Source: Ailanthus altissimus (lineage: Eukaryota; Streptophyta; Magnoliopsida; Sapindales; Simaroubaceae). Taken from it: DNA of 64,000 bases. The notes beneath the pieces are model-generated. The model ran no database searches. It was not told where the DNA came from and saw only the letters and a program-made list of their open reading frames with translations. The DNA is taken from assembly GCA_946807835.1 (NCBI GenBank), contig OX327712.1, forward strand, positions 12,728,001-12,792,000, read 5' to 3'. The translations under genes were made by a program, and so were the position numbers. Within the stretch, counting starts at the first letter, position 1, and every line of letters begins with the position of its first letter. Of this stretch, positions 1 through 12,548 are shown piece after piece.

Positions 1-802
1 ATCTATGTTTTCTATAAATAGATAGCTTGTTTATGCCAAAGCATATAATTAGAGAGCTAAATTTTAGTTCAAAACACTTGTATTTTGTATTATCTCTTTG
101 TAATATTATTATTTTTATTTACTATTCTAAAGTCATGTTATCTCTTCTTCCATCTCTTTTCTTTTTCTTTAGTTTTATTATGTTCAAGTAATTTTCTTTT
201 TGCTAAGATGAAAGGGTGAAACTCTTGACAAGGTAATAAGATATACTTAATTCTTATTCATGAATTTAATGTTTCATTTTTAAGTTATATAAATTTATAT
301 ATAATATATTTATTTTGTTTGCAATATTAATATCATTTTCCTATAACGTGGTGTATCTTGATTTATTATAAAAAATTAAAAGATTGACATAATAAATACT
401 TGAACCAATTTATAAGATTTTGTTTATAATAATTGAAAGAAATAAATACAAGTTAATATATAAATAGTGATGAACTTTAATTGTTGTATCTTCCATTTTG
501 GATCCTCCTTTGTGTGAGAATTCCAATTGAATTATAAAAAGAGTTGAATATATTCTTATTTCATATGCCAGGAATGGATCCTCTTAAACTTAACTTTTAT
601 TTTGATTGGTTAATTGAATTCTTATTTGCAAATATCTTATACTGCTTTAATTATCTTTCAAATATTTATAACTTGTAATTTTAATTCTACTTTCCCGTGG
701 ATAAACCCCGTTCTCACTGAATTAATTTATTACTTCGACAATCCTGCACTTGAAAATAAAACTCCTATATTCTAAACCTGTCAAACACTAACTACTAAAA
801 AA
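1..802 (+). mobile_element. 3' part of a Copia-like LTR
   Basis: A TATA-like run (ctataaatagata) lies near position 14, followed by a T-rich stretch without any long open frame. The block ends just before a primer-binding-like site at 803. This order (TATA, untranslated tail, primer site for initiator tRNA-Met) is that of the R-U5 part of an LTR read on the plus strand. The left end is outside the window and the exact right edge, between about 787 and 802, is not certain. No coding sequence is seen. Assignment to Copia rests only on the primer-site type. Confidence 0.45.
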
Positions 803-815
803 TTGGAATCAAAGC
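803..815 (+). other. Primer-binding site (tRNA-iMet type), degenerate
   Basis: TTGGAATCAAAGC differs at two positions from TTGGTATCAGAGC, the usual complement of the 3' end of plant initiator tRNA-Met. About 85 nt of leader follow before element G interrupts it. Confidence 0.5.
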
Positions 816-902
816 TTCCTCAACAAAAAAAAAAAAACTTGCCTTCATGATCTGATCAATGATCTTGTCACTTAAAGAAGCCTCGCTATAACCTATGAAC
901 CT

Positions 903-2309
903 TAATGTGATTTTTCTAAGCACACAATTAAGCGCAAGTATAAGCTATCGTAACAAGTAACAAAGGGACAAAAGTGTCGAATGTCAAACTCATGTGGATA
1001 ATATCTATATTTACCAAGTAATAAAATTATGCATTTTTAGTAATTATTCAAAAAGATAAAAATTTAAGATTGAATATAAAAAATATAAAGCAATAACACA
1101 AAGTTAAGAGATATGGAAGATAATAATATAGAGAAAATTTAGGATTAATATTATCTCTCAATATGCTTTATAATTATTAATCTTTTAATATTTAAATCCC
1201 TTAGCTCTTGTTATTGATCAAGACACGAATATATTCACAAGCCTCTCTCAACTCATGTAAGTATATTTTAATTTACCAAATACTTATATTTTTATTGTAA
1301 TTAATAAATTAAAATTTATTAAGAACAAGCTTTATCAATTATACATGCCAGTTAGGTATATGCTTATCCTAATTTGAAACTTGTACATATACCTTAAGAT
1401 GTTATTCTACAATCATGCATCAAATTACTTAGGTCTAAATACAATGATGCCTCTCCCGAGTTTATCAAAGTATTACCAAAACAAATATAATATTGGTCAA
1501 ATATAATGAAGCATTAAGAACAAATAATTTGAATAACAATGAACTAAATTTATAAAATATTAGAAAGATATAGCAACTAAGCACATATATTAAGTTCAAA
1601 TATTAACCATAGAAAGAAAATTAGTTCATGGCTTCAAGAGAATTGCAACAAAAATATAAAGAAAACATGATACAATCAGTAGTAAATTGATATAGACATT
1701 GAATTGCTCTTGATTGAATTGCCTAAGAAACTCTTACTGCCATATAACGCCTTGAATTTCTCTCTATAGCTACTTTAATTATGCTCCAATTGCTCTCTAA
1801 GACTTATATTGTATGTCTCCTGAGTGTCTTGTGTGTTCTGTAGAGACTTGAGATGAGTGGCCTTTTATTGGGTTAGATATGAGCTTGAAAACTTAAATTC
1901 TTTTAGGGTTAAAAATCACGTGATCGCTGGGGTGAAATTCTTTTATCGCTGGGCTGATATGCCTTAATGCTAAAATGCTAAAGCATTGGGTCATTATTGC
2001 TGGGGCGATGGACTATCGTTGGGAAAAGAATTTACAACTTAATATGGTTTTATTTTGGTCTTTCTTGTTTTGATTCTACTCTTAGCGGGGGAGTGAAAAT
2101 ACTTATATTACTGGAGAGAAATTTCATCAGTTTTGAATATTTTGCAATTAGGTCACTGATTTTTACTGTTTTGCATCCTTGCTTTAATTTTTCTTTATCT
2201 TTTTCGGTCCAAATTCTATAAATAAACGATAATGCACATAATTAGTAATTTATTCTCATAAAAATATCAAAATGCCAAGTTAAAATAAATAACAAATATG
2301 CCCTCATCA
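903..2309 (-). repeat. Element G 3' LTR
   Basis: It matches 17609-19006 along its length, for example 'cacacaattaagcgcaagtataagctatcg' versus 'cacacaattaagtgcaagtatatgctatcg' split over two 15-nt halves, and both end in CCCTCATCA on the plus strand. By eye the copies differ at many positions, so the insertion is old. The edge at 903 is chosen from the AACCT duplication; 906 (TGTG) is the alternative. Confidence 0.75.
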
Positions 2310-2414
2310 AATTCCCCCAAACTTAAATACTCTCTTATCCTTAAGCAATCAAAAGTTCACTTGACTCAATAAAAAACATAGACTCAAAAAGAAAATATAA
2401 CAAAATATGTTGGG

Positions 2415-3977
2415 TGTTTACGCTCAAAATATAATGCGGCTATCGTAGTATAGATTGAGGTGTCGATCCCACGAGGAAGCTTTTGGCAAAATAGGTTGGT
2501 GAAGTAAAATATTAAAGCAGTAGCAAAGGAGAAAATTAATTAATTGGTTTAAGTGGATGAGATAGAATTGCCTATGAATTGAGAAAAATGTCTTATGATG
2601 ATTTAAGTAAGGCTTCGAGAATCACAATTATGCTTTATAAATGTACTCTATACTTTGATTCAATATTTATAACTCAATTGAAAGTTTCACATCCCAAACA
2701 ATCAATCGGAAGATGTGTAAAATATAGCACATTTGATAACACATGTATTTAGTGTGACTAAACTCTTTGCAAACATTAACACAAATCATGTTCATTTATA
2801 AAAGTTATCTAAGATTGACAATATATCAATTTGACAATATTGCAGTAAAAGATCAACTTGAATATCAAACATTTATTGTCTTTACATATTATCCAAGATC
2901 GACAATATATTAATTAACAATATTGCAGTAAAAGATTAACATATAAAACAATGTAATCAATAATAATTATAATTCAACAAGAATCACATAAGAAAAGCAT
3001 GACTGAGCATATATGAGATATAAGAATTAAAACCTCTGGATTATAAAAAATAAAATAGATAAGAGTTTAAGCAAAACCAAACTTACAAACATTTATATCT
3101 CTTGACAACGAATCAAAGCATTGAAGTAGATTTATTACATATAAAAGTTCATCTCTTAGCCTTGCCAAGAATTCTAGCCTAGATTATAATGTTAATGTGA
3201 AGAAAATAAGAGAGAATTATCTAATGTTGAAAACATCCTAAGAGTGTCCTTATATAGGCAATGAATGGAAATATGTTAAATGTGACATTAATCTTCAATT
3301 ATTTAGGCCAATAACTCGTTCACCCACTTGCAGCACTTTTTTGATAATGTAAATGACTGATGTAGCTTTTTTGGCCAACATGAAAGTTGTATTATTTTGT
3401 CCCTTCTTTCCATAAGCACTAGGTTCATACAAATTAGATGAGTATCCAATGTGATATGGGCAAAATGCCAAAGATACATCAGATTTAGGCCAACAACCAT
3501 TTTACTCACTTGCAAGATAATTTAGTCCATGATAACGGTTGATTTGGACTTTACCATCAACATAAGAGTTATTGATAATTAAGTCCGTATTTCACTTCTT
3601 CAAGAATTATACCAATTGGGTATGTATTTTATGAGATATGGTCTAAATACATGAGTTAGGTCAAGTTGAGCTGAAGTTATAGTCCGATTCTATTGTATCT
3701 CAATTTTTGGCCCATAACCTGTTAGATTTGACTTTTCAATTATTCTTCAAGTTTAATTAAGATTTAGTCATGTTATTACAGGTTCAAGAATTTTCTTCAT
3801 TTCAATTTCTACATTGAGAGTTACGTCCATTTTACCTAAACATGTGCAAATAAGATTTATTAATCACAATTTAAGGAGAATACTTTATTTCAAGCTAAAA
3901 GTACAAAAATGCTAAAATTAGTGACATTAAATAGTGACTGAATCTCTTAATAAATATGAATTTTTATGTATTCATCA
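2415..3977 (-). repeat. Copy A 3' LTR
   Basis: It starts TGTTTACGCTC and ends TTCATCA on the plus strand, the same ends as the LTRs of B. It is followed at 3978 by ACCCCCAACC, which is the polypurine tract GGTTGGGGGTTG on the element strand. No gene is present; the short frames inside it are chance. Confidence 0.85.
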
Positions 3978-5326
3978 CAACCCCCAACCAGCTAATTGCT
4001 ATTCTTTAATAATTCAAGCGTAAATAAAATATGCAAAACTCATAAGCATTTCAAACAAAAAGTCAGTTTAAGATCACTGCTGCTATTATGATTTTTTCAA
4101 TTATAACTTCCAAAAATTGTGTGTGTGAACTAAACCGTAACCATCTTACCACAAATCACAATAGATATAGCCTTAAGAATTTCTCCAAGTAAAAGCATAC
4201 ATATCCTCACAGGTGTATGGCTGTATAAAAGGTTAAGATTTCTCTCATGGAGTTGGAAAACAATTAAGCATTCAAGAAAAAGTCAATATAAAGGATAGAC
4301 ATATAAATTAACATTAATCCAAGATAGAAAAATTAGTTGTTTAGAAATTAATTATTCTTAACATGCATCAACTTTAAGACTTCAATTGTCTTGTAAGAAT
4401 AATACCAATATAGCTGGGTGAGAAAACTGCCTTACAAAAAATTTCTATTATAAAATTGAATGAAGACTTTTATTAAACTGAATTGATTCTTTTTTTCTCA
4501 TATATATATATATATATATATATTGGTATTTTTCTTTTCTTTTTTTAAAGAATACAAGGTAGCATTTCAAAGGTTTCTCAGCAAATTATATTATACATAA
4601 ATGCAACCAACTTATTCCGTAATTCAAATAATATTAGTCTAAACAAAAATTAACCAATTCAAAGGATCAATAGAGGTTCATAAGCTGTTTTCTCAACTTT
4701 TTCACTTATTCACAAAAGATATGTGAGATTAAAAAAATATATACTTAAATATGAGAATTCTCTTGCCTATATAAATTGAATCATCAGTCTTACCACAAGG
4801 CTTAGCATGTCACTCAAAAATATTTTGGAAGTCATTCTTTAGTAATCTAAATAGAAACAGTGACTCAACATAAATAATTTTGAAATCATACCTAGGTAGA
4901 AAAGTAAATTCCTTTATACAAGAATTACCAAGACTATAAGCAATAAACAAAAATACATGAAATATAAAACAAAATAACAAAAAGTTAGTTAAAATGCGAT
5001 TCAAAAGTTAGAAATAAAACTCCCTACTCTGCCATTCTAATTTGACCTAAAATGCGTCTCAAGAGTTCAAGAATGAACTCTTTACTCTGCCATTTAATCA
5101 AATGTTGAACCACAAATTTTTTTTTTTGAAAGCAAAATGCAACTTATGTCTACTATCCTCCCCCAAACCAGATGAAACATTGTCCTCAATATTTAAATAG
5201 AAAGAGATAAAGTATATGTGACATTACCTGAAACGCTAGTTATTCAAAAGAAACAAATCTGAGAGACACTTAAGCAAATATAAACTAAAATGATGATGCT
5301 GATAAATAAATAAAACAAAGAAAAAT
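3978..5326 (-). other. Copy A 3' untranslated region
   Basis: Non-coding stretch between LOG and the 3' LTR, colinear with 39370-40744 (B) and 62997-64000 (C). It holds an AT microsatellite near 4501-4522. The hairpin plus polypurine block at about 5159-5193 has one stem mismatch compared with B. No gene seen. Confidence 0.7.
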
Positions 5327-5951
5327 TTACAAACGAAGTGTCAGATCTAGTTTTCGCTTTTTAAGGCCCATTGACCAATCGATTCGAGTTATCGTTGGGT
5401 CAAGTTCGTAGGTAATTGTCTGTAATTTGTCAATCAATTCATCTACATTGGTGGCAGAAATGATGATCTGTCATGCTGAATATGAAGTAAAAATATGTTC
5501 CACAGTTTGATAAGAAAAAAGTAAGAAATCAAAATAGTTATTAACATTCAACAAACCTATGGGTTTTTGGTGGATATTCAGTTGGGCTCAAGAGGAATTT
5601 GAAAATTTTCTTCTAAGGTACCAAAACCATCTAGTAAAGCAATAAAAGCGTCTACATTGTAAAGCATTCTAGCTATACGTTCATGCATGAATAAGACTTG
5701 TAATTCTTCCCTTATTGTTTTCTCAGCCAGGTTTTCCACGGCTCAAGCTATAGGAATAATACCTAGAACTTGACTTCCTTCTAAATGTGCAGCTATTGAC
5801 ACACACCCCATTAACCCGAGGCTACCCCATTCATAAATCAAATGAATTTTCTTAGATTGTTTATTGCTTCTATAAACACTTTATTTCTCCCAGGACTAGA
5901 TCTACAAAATACACATATATTTTGAAATTGTTGAACTGAGGTTTTCTCCAT
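5327..5951 (-). pseudogene. LOG-like cytokinin-activating enzyme, copy A remnant
   Basis: This aligns end to end with the intact copy at 40745-41392 and keeps the same ATG (plus-strand cat at 5949-5951) and the same stop. It is broken: a deletion removes part of the Rossmann segment corresponding to residues 34-41 of copy B and shifts the frame, and the signature PGGFGTLEE is altered to LDGFGTLEE. LOG enzymes hydrolyse cytokinin ribotides to free bases; this remnant cannot be expected to work. It lies 322 nt downstream of the cysteine-rich gene on the same strand, the same order as in B and C. Confidence 0.85.
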
Positions 5952-6003
5952 ATCTATACTCACCTTTATCTCAACATATGAAAATAAAGAAAATAAGGTG
6001 TTA

Positions 6004-6012
6004 TATTTATAG
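6004..6012 (-). promoter_or_regulatory. TATA box upstream of LOG, copy A
   Basis: CTATAAATA on the minus strand ends 53 nt before the LOG ATG, the same distance as in copy B. Confidence 0.45.
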
Positions 6013-6272
6013 AGTATTAAATGATAACAATGATTATGGTAACTCGATAGTTTGTTAGAAGAGATTTAAAAATAAAACACAAAAATTTAAAGATAATGAC
6101 CTGTATTAGTTAACTAAAAGATTTGAATTTAAGACATCTACATGAGTAGTCTTACTATTTATAAAATTAAATATTAAAAAAATTGAATTTAAAACACATG
6201 TATTTACAAGTAGTTGTGATTATAGCTTACATCTTCCTCTGATTTTATGTCTAGTAACAGCTTAAATGCCCT

Positions 6273-6668
6273 CTATGGGTCGGGTATAGGCTTCTCATTC
6301 AATTTTATTATAAATTGGCAAACATGGTCTTTTAGAGTCAGATTCTCAAGACTATACGTTGATGTTCATTTTTGAATTTATTCCATAAATCAAGAAGTTC
6401 ACGTTGCATAAGACCACAGAGATGCATCTCAAGAGTTAATAGGATATCATCCAAAGACTCCTTACTCAGTTCATCCTTAATGAACGAAATTTTGTCTTCT
6501 CGATTTTTAGATGTAAATCCTAAAGAACGACAACTCTGGTTACAATTTCATCAAGCACATTTATGACAGACTTGTAACCTCTTTGCTCATTGCCTTTTAG
6601 CATAAGAGCTTCTTCCAAAATCAGGCATAAAAGAAATAAAATCTTTTACAGACTCACTAGCTAATTGA
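6273..6668 (-). pseudogene. Virus-like cysteine-rich protein, copy A, 3' part
   Basis: The downstream two thirds of the gene at 41709-42257, still recognisable (for example the Cys/Arg block and the end PIPDP before TAG), is separated from its 5' part by the solo LTR at 6669-9279. Additional substitutions break the frame. The 6664-6668 ATTGA pentamer is the target duplication of that insertion. Confidence 0.8.
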
Positions 6669-9279
6669 TGACAGGACCTGACCTGAGACCCTCTACTGTA
6701 GGTTCCAACGGCCCTGCCGGGCACCTCGACGAAAATTCCTCAGAATTTAATCGAGTGAGTTGAGAAATTTCGAGAGGCGAATTCCTTTTTAGTTCTTGCT
6801 ATTACTGAGAAAATCTGGTAATACACATGAAAATGACATCTAAATTTTAAAAAGAAACGGTAGAGTTTCCCCTATTTTTCTGAAAATCCAAATAAAACCT
6901 ACAAGAAAATTTCACTTTTATTTCAAATACTTCTCAATATCACCAATTCGGACATCCGGTCCTTTCCAACCCAAATCTAACATAACTCAATAGTTTCATT
7001 TAAATCACTAAATGAGCATACTTATAAAAAGTAAAAACGATCATCGTAATATCGAAATCTGCTCTTGTTGGTTCAAAACATACATACATATATACATACC
7101 AACAACTACTATGCAAAAAGTAAAGAGTGTTATTTAACACATCTAAAAGATACAAAATTATCTTTAGATTTGGCCCACTACCCAGCAATAGGAGAATCAG
7201 CAGCTTGCGTACCGAGACTTGCACCTGGGAAGGGGGTTTAGAAAACATGAAACACAAAACGAGTGAGCTAAAAGAGCTCAGTGAATGTAATTAAGATTTC
7301 AAATAAAATAATATTATACATAGATAATAAATTCTAAGTACATGCATAAATCATGCTTCTAAAATTGATGTAAAGCTGTAAAACAATTTCTAACATCATA
7401 TATTGATGAAATTTTTCCGAGTGAATTTTATGTACATTTTTGGAGAACAATATCCAAAATCTATACAACAACTACCATGAGCATATAAATGCATAAAATA
7501 CTCTCGGTAAATCAAAAACTAGTAAAGTCCTTGCTCGGCCATTTTCTTTTCAAACCGTACCAATCGTAACCCTAAAACTCTATACTCACATAGCGACTCA
7601 ATCTAGCATCGCACACGTGAGTAAGTCACGGGGCACCTCAACTAGCAGCACCCACAGTGACATCTCAAGACATCTCATTGGCTATGCAGCGGAATCTTAC
7701 ATCGCGTACCTATAGCGAGACAATACCCTGTACAAATAGAGCGACTTACATGACTCGACATCCCGACTTCTCGGAGTTAGTGACATACCCTAATGACCTG
7801 CCCATGTGCACGGGATATACTGACCGGGTCTAATACAATCACCATAACTATAATCTGAGGATACCAATGGCCTTTAAAATGGATACTGTAATTTAAAACA
7901 GTTTCTTAAACTAAATATGTAAAAGCATAACTATGCATATATATCAAGATCATAAATCATGTTTATACATTTAATGCTCATAAAACATACATTTTCATAA
8001 TGCGAAAACATGATAAACGAAAAATAAAAGAAATGCCAAATTTTCACTCATAAACTGTCCTTCACTAAAGTTTCTTTTCCGAGCTTGTACTTTCACCGGT
8101 TTCGCTCTTCGGCACCTACAAAGCATAAATTACGCTTTAGCCCCCTTAAAAGAAAAAATTATCAAAATACCCCTAGTGCACATTTTTAGCCACCACCCAA
8201 AATTCATTTCTAAATTTACAATTCCTCCCCCAACAATCTCAATTTATACACAAACTACTATTTCTTTGGACATAATTACCCTTAATCTTTGTCATAAATG
8301 ACCATTATGTCCCATATCCTAACTTTGATTTTCACCCATCAAAACTCATCTTAAGGGTCTTAGAATTCATTCTTAACCTCAATTTTAGCTAATTGCACTT
8401 GTACCACTAAAAATCCCAAAATGACCCAAATGAAATTTTTACCATTTTTTAAATTTATTCTTACCTATGGTCTTATCTACTCTCCAAATTTATTCTAATG
8501 CCCTAAATTTAATCAATTGAAGTCCAATTATACAAAAACCCTAATTTACTATTTTAGGGTTTAGAATTCTCACCTTTTAAAGCAAATTTACCCTTAATCC
8601 ACCCTTGAATCTTGCTTAGGCACCTGGAAACAACTTGAATTTGGTGTGGATTCCTTGATTTGGTTTAGAAACTTCATAAGTATCATTGTTCGTCTCTTTC
8701 CCTTCTTCATTTTTGAAATTCTCTCTCTCTCTCTCTCTGTTTTCTTTTTTTTTTTCTTTTTTCTTAACAATTCTTGAAAAAAAATACTTGACCTTTATAT
8801 ATAAACCAAAAAATTGCATAATGGCTCTCCAAGACATGCCTAATTTCTATTTAGTCCTTCAATTAAAAAATATTTGATTGGTGGCCTATAATTTAATAAA
8901 TATTACTAATAACTAATAAAATATAATATAATAGACCAATATATGCAATTGTCCCAATTTGATTAGTCCATATGTCTTAAAATACACATACTTATCCAAC
9001 AAAAATAGCTTACTTAGGGTGTGATACTTACACCAAAAATTATTGGTAAAAATATTGAATTTTCACTACTTAGTTAACCGAAAAAAATTTTAAAAATATT
9101 TAGTGAGCACCCAATGCCTAAATTGACTATAAAAATTTTCAATTGGGTCTATTACGGCTCACGTAAACACTAAAAAATTTTTTTTCCAAGAAGGATCAAA
9201 ATCTAGAACTTCTACGGTTCCCTATTTGTCAAATACCGAAATTCTAGGTATCGACTATAGAGGAGAAATGGGCATTACA
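6669..9279 (-). repeat. Solo LTR of a Tekay/Del-like chromovirus inserted in copy A
   Basis: On the minus strand it runs from TGTAATGCCC to GGTCAGGTCCTGTCA (plus strand begins TGACAGGACC and ends GGGCATTACA). It is flanked by ATTGA (6664-6668) and ATCGA (9280-9284), a 5-bp duplication with one change. The sequence is related throughout to the LTRs at 35408, 47973 and 53156. No primer site or coding region is attached, so it is a solo LTR left by recombination. A CT microsatellite and poly-T tract sit at about 8719-8765. No gene is seen in its 2.6 kb. Confidence 0.85.
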
Positions 9280-9284
9280 ATCGA

Positions 9285-9436
9285 ACCTTGGCTTCAATTA
9301 ACCAACGAAGATCCACAGAGATATTACTCAACATCAATAGTCTTAGTCTTTCACACCGTGCTTCATAAATCTTAAGTATAGTATTTTGAGGCAATAAAGA
9401 AAAATATTTTTTAAGGTTGGCAAGAATGCGATCCAT
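9285..9436 (-). pseudogene. Virus-like cysteine-rich protein, copy A, 5' part
   Basis: This encodes the first 50 or so residues, beginning MDRILANLKKYF like copies B and C, up to EAKVRL, where the solo LTR interrupts it. The upstream region to about 9680 is colinear with the spacer between integrase and this gene in B. Confidence 0.85.
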
Positions 9437-9686
9437 TTTGAAAGAAAGAAAAGAGATGAATGCACAATTTAAGGGATAGTTTTTAGAGAACTGAGAAATC
9501 AACTTTAATAGTCATAGAGAACCGTATCCGCCACTTGACCAGAAAATAAAATCACAATGAAGAAAAAATAAAAAAGAAGAAAATAAAGTAAAATAAAATG
9601 TGAAAGAAAATAAAAGCAAAAATAAAAAAGTCAAAAGATAAAATATAGACAAAATATAAAATATGGTACAAATAGATTGAACTTGA

Positions 9687-10012
9687 TCAAGCATGATAGA
9701 TAGGATCCACAAGAGAGATCTCGTATAGGTACATAGAGTGGTCTACCTTTTCCACATAGCTTTTCAGTCGCTGTCTATTCACTTTAAAAGTTCGCCCATT
9801 AGTGGGGTCATTGGTTTCAATAACACCATTAGACAAAACATGCCTTACTATAAATGGACCAGTCTATCACGATCTCAACTTTTTAGAGTGTAAATATAAT
9901 CGAGAATTATAAAGAGAAACCCATTGATTTGGCTCGAAGTGTTTCCTTCAGATCTGTTTGTCATGGGCTGCTTTCATTTTAACTTTGTAAATTCTGGAGA
10001 CCTGCAACACTT
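9687..10012 (-). pseudogene. Integrase C-terminal remnant, copy A
   Basis: Colinear with the last 110 residues of the pol frame in B and C, ending before TGA at 9687-9689. The frame is damaged. At 10013 it is joined directly to LTR sequence, which marks the large deletion. Confidence 0.75.
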
Positions 10013-10784
10013 AAATAAGAGAGAATTATCTAATGTTGAAAACCTCATAAGAGTGTCCTTATATAGGCAATGAATGGAAATATGTTAAGTGTGACATCAA
10101 TCTTCAATAATTTAGGCCAACAACTCGTTCACCCACTTGTAGCACCTTTTTGATAATGTAAATAACCGATGTAGATTTTTTTACCAACATGAAAGTTGTA
10201 TTATTTTGTCTCTTCTTTCTACAGGCACTAGGTTCATACAAATTGGATAAATATCCAATGCGATATGGGCAAAAATTTAAAGATACATCAAATTTAGGCC
10301 AATAACCCTTTTACCCACTTGTAAGACAATTTGGTCCATGATAATGGTTGATTTGAACTTTAACATAAACATAAGAGTTATTTATAATTAAGTTAATATT
10401 TAAAAAATTCAATAATTATACCAATTAGGTACGTATTGTGTGAGATATGGTCTAAATACGTGAATTAAGTCAAGCTGAGTGAAAGTTGTAGCCCGATTCT
10501 AGTGTATCTCAATTTTTGGCCCATAACATGTTGAATTTGGCTTTTCAACTGTTCTTTAATTTTATGTAAGAGGAAGTCGCGTTACTCTAAGTTTAAGAAT
10601 TTCTTCATTTCAATTTCTACATTGAGAGTTATGTCCATTTTACCTAAACATGTGCAAATAACATTCATTAATCACAATTTAAGGAGAACAATTTATTTCA
10701 AGCTAAAAGTACAAAAATGACAAATTAGTGATATTAAATGGTGACTGAATCTCTTAATAAATATGCATTTTCATGTGTTCATCA
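10013..10784 (-). repeat. Copy A truncated 5' LTR
   Basis: It corresponds to roughly positions 3205-3977 of the other LTR of copy A and ends in the same TTCATCA. The half nearer the primer site is missing, together with the primer site. Confidence 0.8.
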
Positions 10785-12548
10785 CTAGGTTAGTTAGATG
10801 ATTAAAATTATTGTCTCAAAGACTTGTGAAAATAGCACAAATCCTAAGATAGATAAATAACTATTAACAATTCTAATTATCTATATTAGTCCTTCATTCT
10901 TTCTCATGCATAATCAACATGTGTGTATGTGTGTGTGTGTGTGCATGTGTAATAGTAAGTAATAGCTAAAATCACACCTTGATTTACTATATACTTAAGT
11001 TTGTACACAAAAGATGATGTTTTGGCATTTTGATTTGTATAATAAAACTTTCATGGGCTTGTCTTTACTACCACTCTCTACTAATGTAAAAATCACATGT
11101 CTAGGGATCTATTTAAAAATTTACTTAACTTGTAACATAAGGCTATGGTTAAGATGGGATAAAAGAATAAACAATTTAGTTTAAATCACACTATGAACAC
11201 TTAGACTTTACTTAAAAACCTCTTGATCTTCTTTTCCTTGTATTACCTCCTCTCCCAAACTTATTGTGTTTCCTATTCTTATTTTCAACCATTATTTTTT
11301 TTAAAGAATTTCTTCTTTTTCTTTAGTTGGGGGTATTTTAAAGAATTGTTTTGAATACCCCCAAACTTAGATTGAAAAATACTACCCAAACATATTTTCT
11401 TGTAGTACTTTATACAACCACAACCTTTTCTTTCTCAAGAATATTTCTAAGTGAGCTTAAGGTTTGTGATGTTTATGGATAATGTTTTGGATAAATGAAC
11501 TTTAAGTCTTGGGCTTGTAATGTGTTTAAAATATTAAAAAAAAGGTAATTAGGCTCAAAATAGGGTACTAAGGATAAATATATATCTAAGATAGGCTAGA
11601 AGGCTCAATTGGTTCAAACATGACCTAATGTCATTTTTTTATTCATGTATTTCATAGGATTTTATCTCAAGTAGTAATCAAAGACAAGTTCTAGAGTCTC
11701 GATCTTTGAGACTTGAGTGTACTCCATAAAGCATAAGTATATCTATGTAATAGTTATAACTATTCTTCCTTATAAAGTATTCAAAAAAGGGTAATTATAA
11801 ATAAGATCGAACTTGTTCCTAAACTTAGATAATCAAAATTGTCTCTAGTATCTATCATTTCCTAGGGATTTGCAAAAAATAAATTTAACCATGTATTTTA
11901 TTTCTTATCATAGACTAACAACAATCATCTTGACAACCTAACAAAAAACTAATAACTAAAAGCTATTTTTAACTCATAAGACAATCAATCAAATCATACA
12001 GTAAAATAAGCACAAGAAAATATTTTTCACCCCAAAATTTAAATTAGACATCATCCCAAATGTCAACAAAAAAAAAATTGAGAATAAGAGACTTCCGTGG
12101 TAAGTGAAGTTTAACCATTGCAGCGTTGTGTTTGATCTATGTGACTGCGCTTTTTCTTGACTCTTAATACTTACAATTGCTCGTGCTTCTTTTATTGAAT
12201 GCTCATCTAAATGCTTTATTCCTACAAAGAAAAGAAACTAAAGTAACTAAAATTGAAATTAAGCAACATAAAATTAAAAATTACTTCGGTTACCTCTCAA
12301 AATGTGCTTGATTTAGTGTCATCGACTTGACGTGGCTTTCTTTCATTCTTATGGTAGATTAAAGGTAATGGTGAAAGCATATTTGGATGTGATCTAGTTT
12401 GCTCTCCTTTCTTATAGCTTCCATATCTTTGCAAATAAGCTAGTAGCTTTTATTTTATCTTCCTTGTACTTTTTCAGAAAGACTTTAATCTTAGATTGAG
12501 AAAGTGATTATTCATTGTTCATCTCTTTGATCCTAAGGTACTGCCCTT
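10785..12548 (-). other. Element G internal non-coding region
   Basis: No reading frame of any length on either strand. It contains a GT microsatellite (10919-10943) and a polypurine-like segment near 11330-11363. Its position downstream of protease, where reverse transcriptase should be, shows that element G is a non-autonomous derivative. Confidence 0.6.

Larger units (their letters stand above)
2415..10784 (-). mobile_element. Copy A of the cassette-bearing Athila-like element (deleted, decayed)
   Basis: Order on the minus strand: truncated 5' LTR (10784-10013), integrase C-terminus (10012-9687), virus-like cysteine-rich gene split by a solo LTR (9436-9285 and 6668-6273), LOG remnant (5951-5327), 3' non-coding region, polypurine tract, 3' LTR (3977-2415). 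Everything from the 5' LTR interior through gag, protease, reverse transcriptase and most of integrase is deleted; the junction lies near 10012/10013. Flanking pentamers TTGGG and CTAGG agree at only three of five positions, so no clean target duplication can be claimed. Sequence shared with copies B and C identifies it. Confidence 0.85.

Noticed and set aside
2997..3977. Short minus-strand frame (3303-3515) recurring at 38750, 46993 and 53924 as a conserved LTR-encoded peptide
   Set aside because: The copies are open over different lengths and on LTR sequence that is similar anyway; no start or frame conservation beyond what LTR similarity gives.
8616..8877. Short open frames on both strands around the CT repeat and poly-T tract
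   Set aside because: Low-complexity sequence within a solo LTR; the peptides are products of the repeat.
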